Of a DNA stretch of 64,000 nt, positions 1-12,786 are shown piece after piece (position 1 is the first letter of the stretch; every line of letters starts with the position of its first letter). The position numbers were made by a program, and so were the translations under genes. This stretch comes from Ecdyonurus torrentis (lineage: Eukaryota > Arthropoda > Insecta > Ephemeroptera > Heptageniidae): positions 3,778,193 through 3,842,192 of the forward strand of contig OX439136.1 in the NCBI GenBank assembly GCA_949318235.1. Direction: 5' to 3'. The notes below the pieces were generated by a model. The model did not search any database. It was not told where the DNA came from and worked only from the letters and a program-made list of their open reading frames with translations.

Positions 1-102
1 AAATAAATATTTGTAAATTTGAAGATAAAAATGAATTGAAAAAGAGAAATTTTGCACTTTCAATTCATTTTTAAAATAATAAGTTGTTTACTATACAATT
101 AT

Positions 103-312
103 AATGGAGGTTATCGGTTTAGCACGCGGGGAAAGCTAAGGGTTTCCTAATTTAACATTACGCTTATGGGGGGAAAACACGTTTTTTTGCGATTTTTGAG
201 AAAACTACTCCACCGATTTCGGAGAAATTTGAATGAGAAACACTAGACATACTTTTACGTGTTTTATGCCATGGTCATTTTTAAGCATTTTTTTAAACCA
301 ATAACCTCCATT
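103..312. mobile_element. MITE family A, copy 1 (about 210 bp)
   Basis: It opens AATGGAGGTTATCGGTTTA and closes with the inverted form TAAACCAATAACCTCCATT. The interior includes GGGGAAAGCTAAGGG and GAGAAAACTACT. Further copies lie at 23394, 48552 and 52785. No ORF. It sits in ACAT1 3'-ward intronic sequence. Confidence 0.85.
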
Positions 313-417
313 GAAATCTAAATGTCTAAATTATCATAATATCACGTGTTTTTAAATCTTTATCTCTTCTATACCCCAGCTCCCCTGTTTTTAATATTTT
401 GTTTACATTGAACTGAC

Positions 418-3252
418 CTTTCTTCTGAGGAACTTTGACAGTTACAAGCTCAGCCTTGATATGACCATCCTTATAAGCCTGGGCACTCTTCTTGTAGCTA
501 CTGATAGCAAACTGGTCCTGATCATCACGAGAGATGCCTAATTTCTTAGCAGTGTTTTCAGCACAGCTACCCATGTGAATTTTGTTGTATACATCAGTCA
601 GACCATCAAACACAATACCATCCTGAAAAAAAAAAAAGAAAAAAGAAAGAAAAGAAAAGAAAAAGAAAGAAAGGAACACATAGTAAATTAGAACACAATT
701 TCTCACAATACAAAGTTTTATTGATGATGAAAGCCCTTGTCAACTGCATTTTTTATTATTTAGAATACTAGATTGATAATTACCATATCTTATTATCCAT
801 GAATTAGACATCTACATGTTGATTTTGTATTTATTTTCACGTTATTTATTTATTTATGTTATGTTATTTATTTTGTGTTATTTCACGTATCTGACGTCAC
901 ACTGTACCGATGGAGTCGTGATAGGGGTAAAGAACTTGAGGGAGGGGTTTAAATTTACCACGTGACCAGAGCGGTGACTGTGATTGACAGCGGTACATTG
1001 TGGCATCATGTACGTGAAATAATAAGAAAATAAATGAAAATAAATACAAAATCAACGTGTTGGTGTCTAAATTATGGACAATAAGGTATGGTAATTATCG
1101 ATCTAGTATTCTAAATAATAAAAAGTAAGTTGACAAGGGGTTTATGGTTATTTTTGACATTTTTAAAATTCCAATACTTTGAAAATGAGATCACGAGCCA
1201 GCAAACAAAGATCTGTACAGAAAATGCATGTCAACTACTTTTTTATTATAATTTTGTTTTTCAGTCTGCCTGGATGATTCCACGGTTTCTCTAGGCTGTC
1301 ATGGCAAATACTGTAGCTGGCCCGTGTGTGCAGTTTTCTTTGCACCTGTCTTTATTGTGCTATTAGCAAAATGTGAGTGCTATTCTTGTAGTTAGCTGTT
1401 CTCCATTGTGTTATATTTACTTGTTGTAGCCTATACACTATCATACATTTACTGGGAAAATCTAAAGAAGCCTACAGGAATTTATGTTTTATTGCAAACT
1501 GAATTTATTAAAAAATAAATTCATACCCTCCTCCAACAGAACTAGGAGTTGGTAAAGGAGCAGATATAGAGTAACTTAAAGGTGTCTTAAATCCTAACAT
1601 ACCAATTGATTTGGCCAATGTCGTTGATTTCTAATTTATTTTCCATTCATGAAATGGCAGATGCTGGTTTATGACATCACAGCTCACTTTTGTGCAGGTA
1701 AACCAGGAAGCTGTGGCGTCATAAACCTATGCATCTGCCATTTCTGGAATGGAAAATAAATTAGAAATCAACCATGATATTTAGGTGTATGTTAGGATGT
1801 TAGAAAATTTTTGGTTTAACGTGTTCTTCACATTTACATTACTAATTTGTGATACTTCAATTTAAAATCAAGATATGACATTTATAGTTTCTCAAAGCTA
1901 TTTTCTTGATGTAGGAATGAGTTTCTACAGTAATATGAAAGTAAAATTATACTAACCAGCAAGCTAACTCCACCATAGCTAGTCTCTCCTCTCTTCATAT
2001 AAAAAGGTACATTAGACATGGACTCCATGCCTCCAGCAATCATGATATCTTGATGACCACACATAAGATTCTGAGCTGCTAGTTGAATAGCTTTCATACC
2101 AGAGGCACATACTTTGTTGACAGTGGTACAAGGAACACTCTTGGGAAGGCCTGTAAATAAAAATATATACCTATATCTTTTTGTCTTTGATGAAGTGTGA
2201 GAATGTAGCACACTTTATCATATTTTACTGACACAGTACCCCTGTATCCTTTTAGTGACTATTTAAATGGGGGGGGGGGGGATGTAGCACTTATCTACAC
2301 TAGAACATGTCTATCTTGATTTTTGTCACGAGAAGCAATATGTGTAAGTTAAGCGCCATCAAAATTATGTTCAGAAACAATTGCAAGATACGCATTTTGC
2401 TCACCCGGCGGGCAAACCCGGGTTACACGGGCTTACCCGTCCCCTCCTAGGAGAGGACTTAGGTGTGAGGGTGGGCCTCGTCCTCTGAAGCCCCTTAGCT
2501 TGCGTTTCCGGACATGAGGCGGCCGAGGCATAGGCTTGGGAGGCCAAGAGCCACCCTGACAGTAAATGCCTCGGTAACTATGGGCATCCGGCTCTTTGTA
2601 AGGAGTTCACGGAAAAGTGTCCCACCGCGCCCAGGAGAGGACGTCGCCCCAGTGGAGGTGGTCAGGGCCTAGTGCCAAATAGCCATCAACTCGCCTCTTG
2701 GCAGAATAGTCACAAAATTCTGGGTAGTGACAGGGTATACGTGCATCTTGGCTTCAGTATGAGCCCAGTGCACGCCATAACCCCCCACATCATTGAGTGT
2801 GGACAGTGGCGGTCCTACGTATTTTGGGCCCGGGGACAGAAATCTGACTGGGCCTTCTCAATAGATGCGCGAAGCGCCAATAGCTCGCCGCAGGCGCGAT
2901 TTTTTTTACCACGTGACTATTTACAGGCAATTCAGTATAATTGTCAGTGCAGATAAGAAAAAAAATAATAATGTTCTTTTTATTTTATGATTTTTTTTTT
3001 TTAAATAGAGGGGGGAAATGCTAAATTTTATTTTAGAGTGAAATATTAAAAAAAAAAAAAAAAAAAAAAAAGTATACAAAAATTCATGATGAAAAATCTC
3101 TTATTTTTTATTATACTTTGCAGATTTAGGCCAGATTATGCTAATGGAAAAAATGTTTCCTTCATATTCTCAAAAAGCTATTTTTTTTTTTTATTAGAAT
3201 TATTTTTGAATTTCCAAAACAATAGTGTTGTCCATAAACCCTGTTCTCTTGC

Positions 3253-3285
<33 letters not shown>

Positions 3286-5748
3286 ATTCCATTTGAATAA
3301 CCAAAGTTGATCGTCATCATCATTTTAGGAGTAGAGGACAGGGTCAATTTGATGAATAGAAAGAGAGAAAATTTAGGAAGATTGAGCTATATTAGTGGTT
3401 ATTTATCAATTTTATCATTGAAAATTTTTCACCCACGCCAGGCCAAGGAGAGGAGGACGACTAAAAATGTTTTCAGGGTAAAATTTTATTCCATATTCTA
3501 AAAGAAGACATGGTTCTGAATCGATTTATTTGAAAATTCTAAATTTTAAGATTTCTATTAAAAAAAATCGAAAAATGTCGATACGCAATTCATGCGGGCA
3601 TAGGAAAAAGTTAACGACTGTAACGTCATTTTAAGACTTTTAAAAATTAATTATAAATTCTCAATGAACTCAAAAATTAGAAATGTCCATTCGTATCGAC
3701 TTAGGACATTGCACTCTTTTACAATAAAAATGCAATAAAATAACACCCTGAAAATATTTTAGTCTTCATTATAATTCTCGTAAGTAGTTTATTTTACCTT
3801 TTTAAACCAGGGCAGCCCTTATTTAAAACTTAAAAAAAAATACTGAATTAAGTTAATTGTAATTATTACTATAGTAAATTAAAGTAGTTTGAACGAGGTT
3901 GTTAACAGCTGATTTTAAATTTATTTGAAGTTTGGCGCTCACTTGAATTTAATTTCATCATTAAAAACTTTGCAATAACCGAGTCTCGATCCGCTGACCC
4001 TCGTCATGTAAAAGCAGCGCTCTACCAACTGTGCTGTCAAGACACTAAGAATTATTCCAGCAAATCATATATATATTGCTTTTTGTAACTATTTTCTAAT
4101 CAAACACTTTTCTCGCTTCTCAGTGCATTATACTAATTAATTATAATGAAGTTAATACATATTAAGTACATTACAAGAGTTTTATTAACGTTTATGAGCT
4201 CAATTGACGTTTATATCTCGTTTCTCCCGCGATCGCCATGATTCGGTGCCTCTAGCGGCCGATTTCCGAACTATATAAAAATTACTGGTTAACAAAAAAA
4301 TTCTCATTTTCAGCTCTTTTAGTCACAAAGTTCTCAGTGCGTTTCGAACCAAATTTAGTTTAATGCTTTTAAAAGTTTCTTTGTTTATCAAAGAGCTTAT
4401 TTATCTGTTTTTGAGTCCATTTAAATACACTTTCGCAGAAATATGAATGATCTACTGTGGAAGGATCCTGGCTTTTTCAGCCATTAACCAATGTTGTATG
4501 AGGAAAATGCTCGACTTTGCGGCTATTTTTGTATTTGCGTTTCGAACTAAATGTATTTTTTATTACATCAATAGGAGCATAGAGAAATAAGGAATCTATA
4601 GGTAGCACTAAAACGGCGTTTAAATAATATCAAAACTCGTTCAAACTACTTTAAGAGATATTGTATTTTATCTGTAAATTTATATGCTTTAGTTTATATA
4701 TATATATATATAATATATATTATAAATTTGTTTGGATAATTTGTTAGGGATAATTTTACTAAAGAAAATCATTAAATTGGTTCATATGTAGGCCTCGTTC
4801 CGGGCCCCCCCAAGCCTAGTGGGCCCGGGGATATCCGCCCCTCAATCCCCCCTGTAGGACCGCCACTGAGTGTGGAGTTTTAAAATCAAATAATAATAAT
4901 AAACGAGGTAGACATTTTGCTTTGCGTGATAAAATACGAGATAGACATTTTGTTCGCAACAATTTCATCAATAAATTATATTGCCGACATTAATTATAAT
5001 TACATACCAGCAAAAAGTGTGGCTTGTCTAGCAGGAGCTTGTCCAAGACCAGCTTGGCATACACTGCCCATGTATACTTCTTGTACAGATTCCTTAGGTA
5101 CCCCAGCACGTTCAACTGCAGCCTGAAAAATACAAAGTAAAATTTTTAGATTCATTTTAATTCTATAACTTAAAATAAGAGGATCCTCATATTCATTCAA
5201 ATGAAGATTAAATAGAGTATCTTAAAGGTTGAATAACTAAAGCATTTTCCCGTCTTCGCCCCTCCCCACCCCACTCACATATTCAATAATAAACATTAAT
5301 TTTGTTATACATACATATGAATACTGTACTGTACGTATTCCATCGATATCATGCATATATGCATACTGTACCTGAATAGCTAAAGCTCCAAGTTTAGGTG
5401 ATTGTAGTGAAGCTAGCTGACTACCAAATGATCCCATGGGAGTACGAACAGCAGAAACAATGAATACATCGTTGAGTTTTGTATTTCCAGAACTGTAGTA
5501 TCGCAACCAAGTAAGAGGAGTCTGTAAATAAGTGCAATATTATAATTAAAAATAAACCTGACGACCTTGAAATTGTAAAAACATTTTTTTGTAAAAAAAA
5601 TACAAGCTGACATGCAACATTAAATGTCTAAATATGTAAAATATATGTTGATAGTTAGAACAGTGAATATTTTAGCCACATAAGTTATATCATACACCAT
5701 AAATTGTCAACAAACCTTGGTACGAAGCACACACCGACTAGAAGCCAT
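418..5748 (-). CDS. ACAT1: Acetyl-CoA acetyltransferase, mitochondrial (thiolase II), N-terminal half, 5 exons
   Basis: Exons on the minus strand are 5716-5748, 5372-5521, 5008-5122, 1957-2150 and 418-622. All junctions are GT-AG and the frame joins without gaps (697 nt, 232 codons plus 1 nt). The enzyme condenses two acetyl-CoA or cleaves acetoacetyl-CoA in ketone-body and isoleucine metabolism. The start [11 protein letters not shown] is basic and Ser-rich, as expected of a mitochondrial presequence. Thiolase motifs follow in order: [33 protein letters not shown] with the nucleophilic cysteine at about residue 114, [19 protein letters not shown], and [17 protein letters not shown]. The last visible exon ends at a strong donor (AAAG/GTCAGT). 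Human ACAT1 is 427 aa, so the second Cys and catalytic His lie beyond the left edge. Intron 3 carries a hAT element. ACAT1 and ACAT2 share these motifs; the presequence favours the mitochondrial form. Confidence 0.95.
733..1139. mobile_element. Foldback element, about 407 bp
   Basis: The left arm starts CCCTTGTCAACT and runs through TTATTATTTAGAATACTAGA; the right arm reads the same in reverse, ending AGTTGACAAGGG. Arms are roughly 150 bp with a GC-richer centre that includes TGACGTCA at 892-899. No coding capacity. It lies in ACAT1 intron 4. Confidence 0.75.
1581..1838. mobile_element. Foldback family B, copy 1
   Basis: Inverted arms contain TTGATTTCTAATTTATTTTC and its reverse complement, around a centre with TGACATCACAGCTCAC and AGCTGTGGCGTCA. 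Related copies lie at 6820, 51042 and 52632. It is in ACAT1 intron 4. Confidence 0.75.
2403..2665. repeat. GC-rich diverged repeat segment
   Basis: This block is far richer in G and C than its surroundings (CCCGGGTTACACGGGCTTAC near its start). It ends with GAGAGGACGTCGCCCCAGTG, resembling AAAGACGTCACTCCAGCG in the block at 28385-28660. It could be a SINE or the 5' part of a LINE. No reading frame is convincing. Confidence 0.4.
3234..3345. mobile_element. Small MITE (AACCCTGTTCT ends) nested in the hAT element
   Basis: The sequence TAAACCCTGTTCTCTTGC, an A tract, ATTCCATTTGAATAACCAAA and a right end with GAGGACAGGGT match the complete 90-bp copy at 44457-44546. The A tract appears to be an expansion inside the element. 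Confidence 0.55.
3876..4660. mobile_element. Second element nested inside the hAT copy
   Basis: AAAGTAGTTTGAACGAG near 3881-3897 is repeated inverted as CTCGTTCAAACTACTTT near 4636-4652. The segment between encloses a tRNA-like stretch. Element class unknown. Confidence 0.45.
3979..4043 (-). pseudogene. tRNA-like (pseudo-tRNA) segment
   Basis: On the minus strand GCACAGTTGGTAGAGCGC matches a D-arm/A-box, followed by CTGCTTTTACATGACGAG like a degraded anticodon arm and GGTCAGCGGATCGAGACTC like a degraded T-arm/B-box. Stems do not pair fully, so it is not a working gene. It may be the head of a tRNA-derived SINE. Confidence 0.45.
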
Positions 5749-6819
5749 TGTGGATAAATTTAAAAGAGAAGGTTGCTTAATTTTTAAGTCAAAAGATGGC
5801 GTTAAAAAAATTGCGTGCGAAATGGCGCGAAATATTATTATATTGTTTGAATTTCCATCAATTGAATTTCCATGGACTTATCTACTTTGTTTTCTTGCAG
5901 GAAACCAATAACCAATATACCATACCATTTCTTTACCATGGACAAGAAAATGAGAAAAAATATCGGATAGTAAAATAATAAACTTTTGCAGTAATTATTT
6001 TTTTTTTATTATTATTGCAAGATACTTGATGATTTGTAGCCGCTTTTGTTAAAGTTTTTGTTATAGCTTCCCTGAGCTTTCCCCCCACATGCCATACATT
6101 ACTAATTTTATTTTTTTAATTACAAAATTATATAAAAAGAAATGAATATATGATTTTGAAAATATATAATATTGTACTCTCCAGTTTATATAATACGACT
6201 AAAACACTTGGTGAAAAGTTGGGTTATTGGATTAATTGATTACAAAATAAAAATACATCAGTACAGAGTATAGTTAGTGTACATTTATTTATTTTTACTT
6301 TTACAATACATTCATTTTATTTTATCTTCAATATATCATACCAGAAAGTCACACATTTGTAATGATTGCATAGAATGTATAAAGTGTAAAAACTTAATTA
6401 TCCAAATAATTGTTCACATAAATCATAACACACACACTAACACTATATACTTGTTATTTTATTTTAAAGAAAATTAAAAGTGGATATTAATATTTACATT
6501 AGATATTAGCAGAGTAATTAAATAATTAAAAACTTAAAATAACAATATAAATCTTATATTAAATTTGGTAGTTCATTTCAGTAAGAAACTATAAAAATAA
6601 GTTTTGTCCATATTTTTGCAACATATTTATAGTTTCTAATGTATTCAATAGGCAAAAATTGGCTGTGGCCAAAAGTTCCCAAACGATTTGCAGAGGCAAC
6701 CCACAACCACACTGTTATCTTTATGGAAAAACACAGCTGCTCCGTTTGGGAACTTTTTGCCAGAGCTGTACATTGAATGATATTATATTGTCTACATAAT
6801 TGAGTACACTTATAAAGAT

Positions 6820-7122
6820 AGAACACCTTTAACAAAAAATTATCTAATATCTTTACATACCTGAAAATCAACGTTGATTTGGCTTTGAGTCATTGATTTC
6901 TGATTTATTGTAACCATTTACAAAATGGTGCATGCTGACAATGACTTCACAGCTCACCTGGTCCACACGCGTGTAAAACAAGCGAGCTGTGACGTCAGAG
7001 ACCTCATGTCCCATTTTGTGAATAAAAAATACATTAGAAATCAATGACTCAGGCCAAATCAACATTGATTTTTAGGTATGTTAAGATATTAGACAAGGTT
7101 TTTGTTCAAGGTGTTCTACGCC
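6820..7122. mobile_element. Foldback family B, copy 2
   Basis: Starts GAACACCTTTAACAAAAAAT and ends with the inverse TTTTTGTTCAAGGTGTTC. Inner arms contain AACGTTGATTTGGC and AATCAACATTGATTTTTAGG. Centre AGCTGTGACGTCAGAGACC has TGACGTCA at 6990-6997. Confidence 0.8.
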
Positions 7123-7365
7123 TTTATGCCTTTAGAAACTATAACAGTAAATCAATTGATTATTAATAATCAAAATAGCTAAAAGTAATATAATCATAGG
7201 ATAAGCAATAGAAATAGCATTAGGAGCTGCAGAATATTAGTAATAATAACCAAAATTAAGTAAAGTTAAAAAATTAAAATGTATTAAAACAATAAGTCAT
7301 ACTTCATTACATCTAAATTTTTCTTTTTTATGGATTATTTTATAACTATCAGAATTATCATAGAA

Positions 7366-7690
7366 TTATTAATTATTTATTTATTAAACATCAAGGTGTA
7401 CTTATACATATATAGGTCTACATTTTTGCATATTGACTTAATGATAGGGTCCGAGATGGACAATGAAGTAAGTGGTACCTAGTACATAGGCCACTACATA
7501 ACACACATACACATTTATCATTACACTCGTGATATTCTTTAATCAGGCATATTACATGGTGGAAACCATGCACCGCATAACGGGTAAAAACATGCCTGTC
7601 TGTACAGTTTGGGCCTTTCCACCCATTAATATTAAATGCAGGGGTATTATAGAAGGCCAGGCTGATATCTTCAGTTTTACTTAGTCTATA
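7366..7690. repeat. Interspersed repeat, shared with 17995-18240
   Basis: GGGTCCGAGATGGACA, TGGTACCTAGTACATAGGCC and TTACACTCGTGATATTCTTT recur at 18125-18225 in the same order and strand. TTTATTTATTAAACA at the left edge looks like a tail in antisense, suggesting a LINE or SINE 3' end. Confidence 0.6.
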
Positions 7691-8251
7691 TCCTTAACAA
7701 ATTTAATGTAATTATCTGTTTTTAACTTTTTTTTTAAATGCTCAGTAAAATTTATGTACATACTTTTTCTTCTTCTTCTTCTAATTAAAAAAAAAAATTC
7801 AGTATCTTATTTACTGACCCCCCACCCCCTCAACTACCCAAATACATAAGATACAATATACAGATACACACAGTACAAGAGATCAAGATTCTATATATTA
7901 CAAGATATGGATGCACTCAGCCAAATTGGGCTGCCACAAAATACAAAATGAGTGGCAAAGCCTGTGTTAAAGGTCACATAACCTGCAATCACAAATGGGC
8001 CAAGCTTAACATTAGAGTAAACATTAGAGCAAGTTTGTGTTGTGTCACTATCTTCTGTGTCACTATCTTTCAACAGATAATCAACTTCCATAAACATTCC
8101 CAACCTCATTTTTACTACATTTACTCTTACATATTATCATAGTATAATATGAGTATACTATGAAATTACTGCCACATTCTGTGATTTACAACAACCCTAA
8201 AAATAAGTAATTTTTGTTCTTCTCTAAAGTAATTCAATCTAAATCAGTAAT

Positions 8252-8487
8252 TTATTTGACTTTTCTAGCCCGTGGGATAAGCGAGCCCTGCGAGGGTAAA
8301 GAGGAAAACTCTGAGATAGTAAAATTCCTTTACTTTGTGAGTAAAAAGTCAGTACACCTTTGCAGGTAAGTTTAGGAGGTACAGCAAGGGGTATAAATTT
8401 TTTACCCTCATGGTAGAGAGACATGTACCTACTCTAAATTGTTACCCTCGCGGGGCTTGCTTATCCTGCGGACTAGAAAAATCAAAT
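8252..8487. mobile_element. Foldback/MITE, about 236 bp
   Basis: Left end ATTTGACTTTTCTAGCCCG, then GGATAAGCGAGCCC and GAGGGTAA; right end has the inverse TTACCCTCGCGGGGCTTGC and GACTAGAAAAATCAAAT. TIR about 40 bp, imperfect. No ORF. Confidence 0.65.
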
Positions 8488-8566
8488 GAGCAACCGATTA
8501 ATATTTGTTTTAGAAAATAACAAAAATAAAATACTTATTTATAAAGAGATAAGTACCACTTTAACT

Positions 8567-9702
8567 TTACCCCCAGTCATATTCTTCCCTTCTGTGGTAT
8601 GTTTGCTTATAGTCATCTTCACTTGTCACGGCTAACTTTTTATTTAAATCATCTCTCTTCACTAAGAAATGCAGAGTTGGAGGTACTTCTTGATCAATTA
8701 ACTTGGGCAGACTGCTACCACATGCAATTGCTTTCTTGGCAAGGTCAAATCTTACTGCGTATTTACTTAATACTCGCAGACTGGCAGGAGACACTGTCAA
8801 CAAAGCAACAGAAGGCAAATATAAATTACTTTGCTTATGAAAAAAAAAATATATATCGACTATCACGGATAGTAAACATCTGCCAGCATTTTTGTATTGT
8901 ATCACCACAGTACAAATTTGAAAAAAAAAAAAATAAAAAAAAAAAAAAAACTACGACCAACACCCTCGTAATGTGCACATATTGGACAGTAAATGTGCCA
9001 AGTTTTAAATTTTCAATTTTTGATTGTTAAGTTAAAAATCCTCGCGGCCGTTTACTATCCTTGATGATTGATATATACCATCTTCATTTTTTTTGTTTAA
9101 GTTATTATTGTAATTATTGTTATTATTGTTGTTATTGTTATTAACACGGAAGAACAAAATAATAACATTTAAGTTTTTGATTACTACTTCTCTTAGTACC
9201 CATTTTTTCGAATCTTACATACATATTTCCCTTAATATTTTTTTTTTACTGTAATTAATTATGAAAAAGTAGATATCCCCCTCCCACTAAATTAAAATTT
9301 AGATATCGACGTTGTTGCGAAAAAAATGTGTAACTCGTATTTTGTCAGGCGAAGCAAAATGTGTAAGTCGTTCCCGAACGTTATGGAGATGGCGCTCGAC
9401 TTACACATATTGCTTCGCGTGACAAAATACCAGATACACATTTTTTTCGCAACAACGTTGATATGTACAGTTTCGATCAAATGAATAGTTACCATTTAAA
9501 CTCGATGTTTTTTACCGCGTTAAATTTTGTTCAATTTTGCAACCTTGTTTATGATTATTCATTGAACTCTATATTCTCAATCACATCTATATTCAAATTC
9601 ATTGAGTCTATATATTGTAATAGTTGACAAATACACCACAAGAAGTCACCTGTGATGCACTCAGGTAGACAATCCGGCGGGTAAATATTTTGCTTGCTTG
9701 CT

Positions 9703-9775
<73 letters not shown>

Positions 9776-12754
9776 AAGAAATGCATTTAATGTTTTTTTT
9801 ATGTTTCAAAATAACTGCTGACTTACCGATTTGCCCGATTAAGAGATTAAAATTAAGATATTTTTTTTTATCATTTATATCAATATGATTTGTAATGACA
9901 GCAATTTGGTAAGAAAATAGTTCGAAACTTGTTATCAAACAAATACTTGAAAGCATTTCTCACAAGAGAGAGAGAGAGAATGAGCTAGCAAGCAAGCAAA
10001 ATATTTACCCGCCAGATTGTCTACCTGAGTGCATCACAGGTGACTTCTTGTGGTGTATTTGTCAACTATTACAATATATAGAGTCAATGAATTTGAATAT
10101 AGATGTGATTGAGAATATAGAGTTCAATGAATAATCATAAACAAGGTTGCAAAATTGAACAAAATTCAACGCGGTAAAAAACATCGAGTTTAAATGGTAA
10201 CTATTCATTTGATCGAAACTGTACTGTGAATACTGTACTGTAAAACTAGCACAACTTAATGGAGCCCAACAAATGAATAATACTTTGAATCAATTAGGTA
10301 CACAGAGATGCTATAGGCTTAAGAACAAAGCAGAAATTCCTTTGGTTTATGAAGTCGGAAATCATTAAGACATTCCAAAATGGAAAAGGAAGATTGAAAC
10401 TTAAGGGGGCTATTTTACTGCATATTGGCTTTGTCATGAATCAAAAGATATGCAAATTTCTAATTTTTTAGTTAAAAATTAATAAAAAATACTTTATGAG
10501 CTCAAATATTAAAATGTGTGTCAATATATTGCAAACAATGTTTTCTTTTAAAATATTTAATAAAATTACCCCCTGAAAAAAAAAAATGAAGTTTTCCTCA
10601 TTTTTCATATTCTTATAGAAAAAGAAAACAGGGAAGAAAAAAAAAAAAAAAGAAAAAAAAATGTGTTTACACCAAGCATTCATAAGTATATCTTTTTTAA
10701 ATTAGAATATTAAAAGAAATGAAAAAATTATGAAAAATAATAATTAAATTGAGTAAATGTATACTAACCTTGATTAGCAAGAAGCTTATCACAGCATTCC
10801 TTCAATTCCTTGTCATTATCTATTTTCTCTGCATTTCTTTCAATCATAGAGTTCATCAAAGTTCTTGAGACTTGATATAACGGAGAACCACATGGAATTT
10901 CTCCACATGGCAACAACATATTTGTCCAATATTTAATACACAATGAATGGAAATCACTGAAGTAGTAGACAAAGAATATTGGAGGAAACCAACAATGATT
11001 AATCATAATTGGTTTTAATGTAGATCTTCTATCTTTCAAATAACCAACCAATACGTAATCAGGTATCAGAAAATTGTCTTTTACATCTTGCATATATTGA
11101 ACTACTTCAACAGGAAAATCTTTGACAGTATCAAACTGTAATACTGAAGATTCAATACTAGTTCCACTTTCAAGTAACTTAGATTGTAATTGTGAAGTAC
11201 TTAAGTAACGATCTTTAAGCATTAACATTGTCATACTAGTTAATGTATTTTTTGATAATTTAAATCCTGAATTGAACATAATATATATAAATTCTTTTAA
11301 ATTATCATCAATATGTTTTGTTGATAGTATATAAGTAACTGAATCAACCATTGATTTTTTAAATGTAACTATTTCTTGTTCTCTTCCTTTAATAGGTTCT
11401 ACAGATGTTTCTACATGAGTGGACTTAATAAGTATATTGTATTTAAGTAATATTTGAACCATTATTGTTATTATTACTTTACTATCTTTCTTGTAATTCA
11501 ATTGTAAATAATCTAACACTAACTTGCACATGTATGTTGTAGTAGAAGAACTTATAGTTTCAAGCTTGTAAGATTGTAGTATGTATTCTAATAATGGAAT
11601 CCATTCAAGATACAATGTATCAACGTTGCATTGGAAACAACTTTCAATCAATAATAAGAAACCAAATTTACGTTCATGATTACAAGAAAATGAATTTACA
11701 CCAGAATCAATTATTTTTTTAAATAATTGTGGATTAATAACTGCTCCTTTAGACATAATTTTATGTAAAATATTATTTCCAGAATTGTCTACTGCTGTTA
11801 TATCAGCTCCAAGTTTTATTAATGTATATAAATTTTTGCTATTGTATCCATATTGTAATAATAATGTAACTCCAGATTTATCTTTTGTATTTATATCATA
11901 ATCTGGGAATTTTTCTAACAAATATTCAATAATGTTGAACTCACATTCAAAATCTCTAGCTAATTCAATTATATGAGTTTCATTTTCTTCTAATTTTGCA
12001 CCATTTGTGATGAGAAGTTTTATAGCATCAATTGAAATGTATGAATAATCAGGTTCCTTTATAAACATTTGATGTAAAAGAGATCTACCATGTTCATCCT
12101 TTTCTTCGAAGTCTAATTTGTCAATCAAAATTTGTGCAATATTTAATTGTGATATTTCATTTACAATACATTTCAATGTAGCAACACTTGGTTTTAAACC
12201 ATTTTTAATTAAGAAATTAATGATTTGTACTTGCCATTTATGATGTTTATTACTTTTTATGGCAATAACAAGTAAATCTCTACCTTTGCTGTCTTTTACG
12301 TGGATGTCACCTCCTTTTTTAAGTAACAATTCAAGTGTACTTATTATTTGGTTTTGCAGTACGTCTAACTGATTGTATCTTATGTAATCAAGGTAACTAT
12401 TGAAGTACGATGCACAAGAGATTACTGAAAAGAAAAATATTAAATTATTTACTGCTACAAAGAAATACAAATGTAGAAGAAACTTAAACTCAATATGTAT
12501 ATTGTAAAATGTTAAAAGGGGCCAACGCTACACAAAACAAAAGTTTACAAAAAGCAGGGTTCGGATTAAACCCGGTTTTTTTAATAAAACCGGCTGGCAG
12601 GTAAAACCGGGTTTTATAGCCCGTTTTTTTTAATAAAACCCGGTTTTTTAAGTAAAAAAACCCGGTTTTTTAATTTTTTTCTAATTTTCACAATAATAAC
12701 ATAAAAATAATAAAATAATAAACTCGCATATTTTTTAGTCATTTGAAAAAAAAA

Positions 12755-12786
<32 letters not shown>

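Larger units (their letters stand above)
2804..4868. mobile_element. Non-autonomous hAT DNA transposon, 2065 bp
   Basis: Perfect 15-bp terminal inverted repeats, CAGTGGCGGTCCTAC at 2804-2818 and GTAGGACCGCCACTG at 4854-4868, are flanked by a perfect 8-bp duplication AGTGTGGA (2796-2803 and 4869-4876). TIR start CAGTGGCGG and 8-bp duplications are hAT hallmarks. Subterminal GGGCCCGGGG occurs at both ends. No transposase ORF. It lies in ACAT1 intron 3 and has captured other repeats. Confidence 0.93.
5749..8566. other. Intergenic region between ACAT1 (5' side) and the ankyrin gene (3' end)
   Basis: Apart from the foldback elements listed at 6820 and 8252 and a repeat at 7366-7690, this is AT-rich DNA without convincing coding frames. 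The first 100 bp beyond the ACAT1 ATG should hold its 5' UTR and promoter. Confidence 0.5.

Noticed and set aside
3979..4043. Functional tRNA gene
   Set aside because: The D-arm looks right but anticodon and T stems do not pair well, and it lies inside nested transposons.
10502..10572. Possible last exon of the ankyrin gene (22 extra codons after a T-tract acceptor)
   Set aside because: The phase fits, but the peptide is low-complexity and basic. The alternative exon at 8567-8793 also fits in phase and encodes a SOCS-box-like sequence. It could still be a minor isoform.
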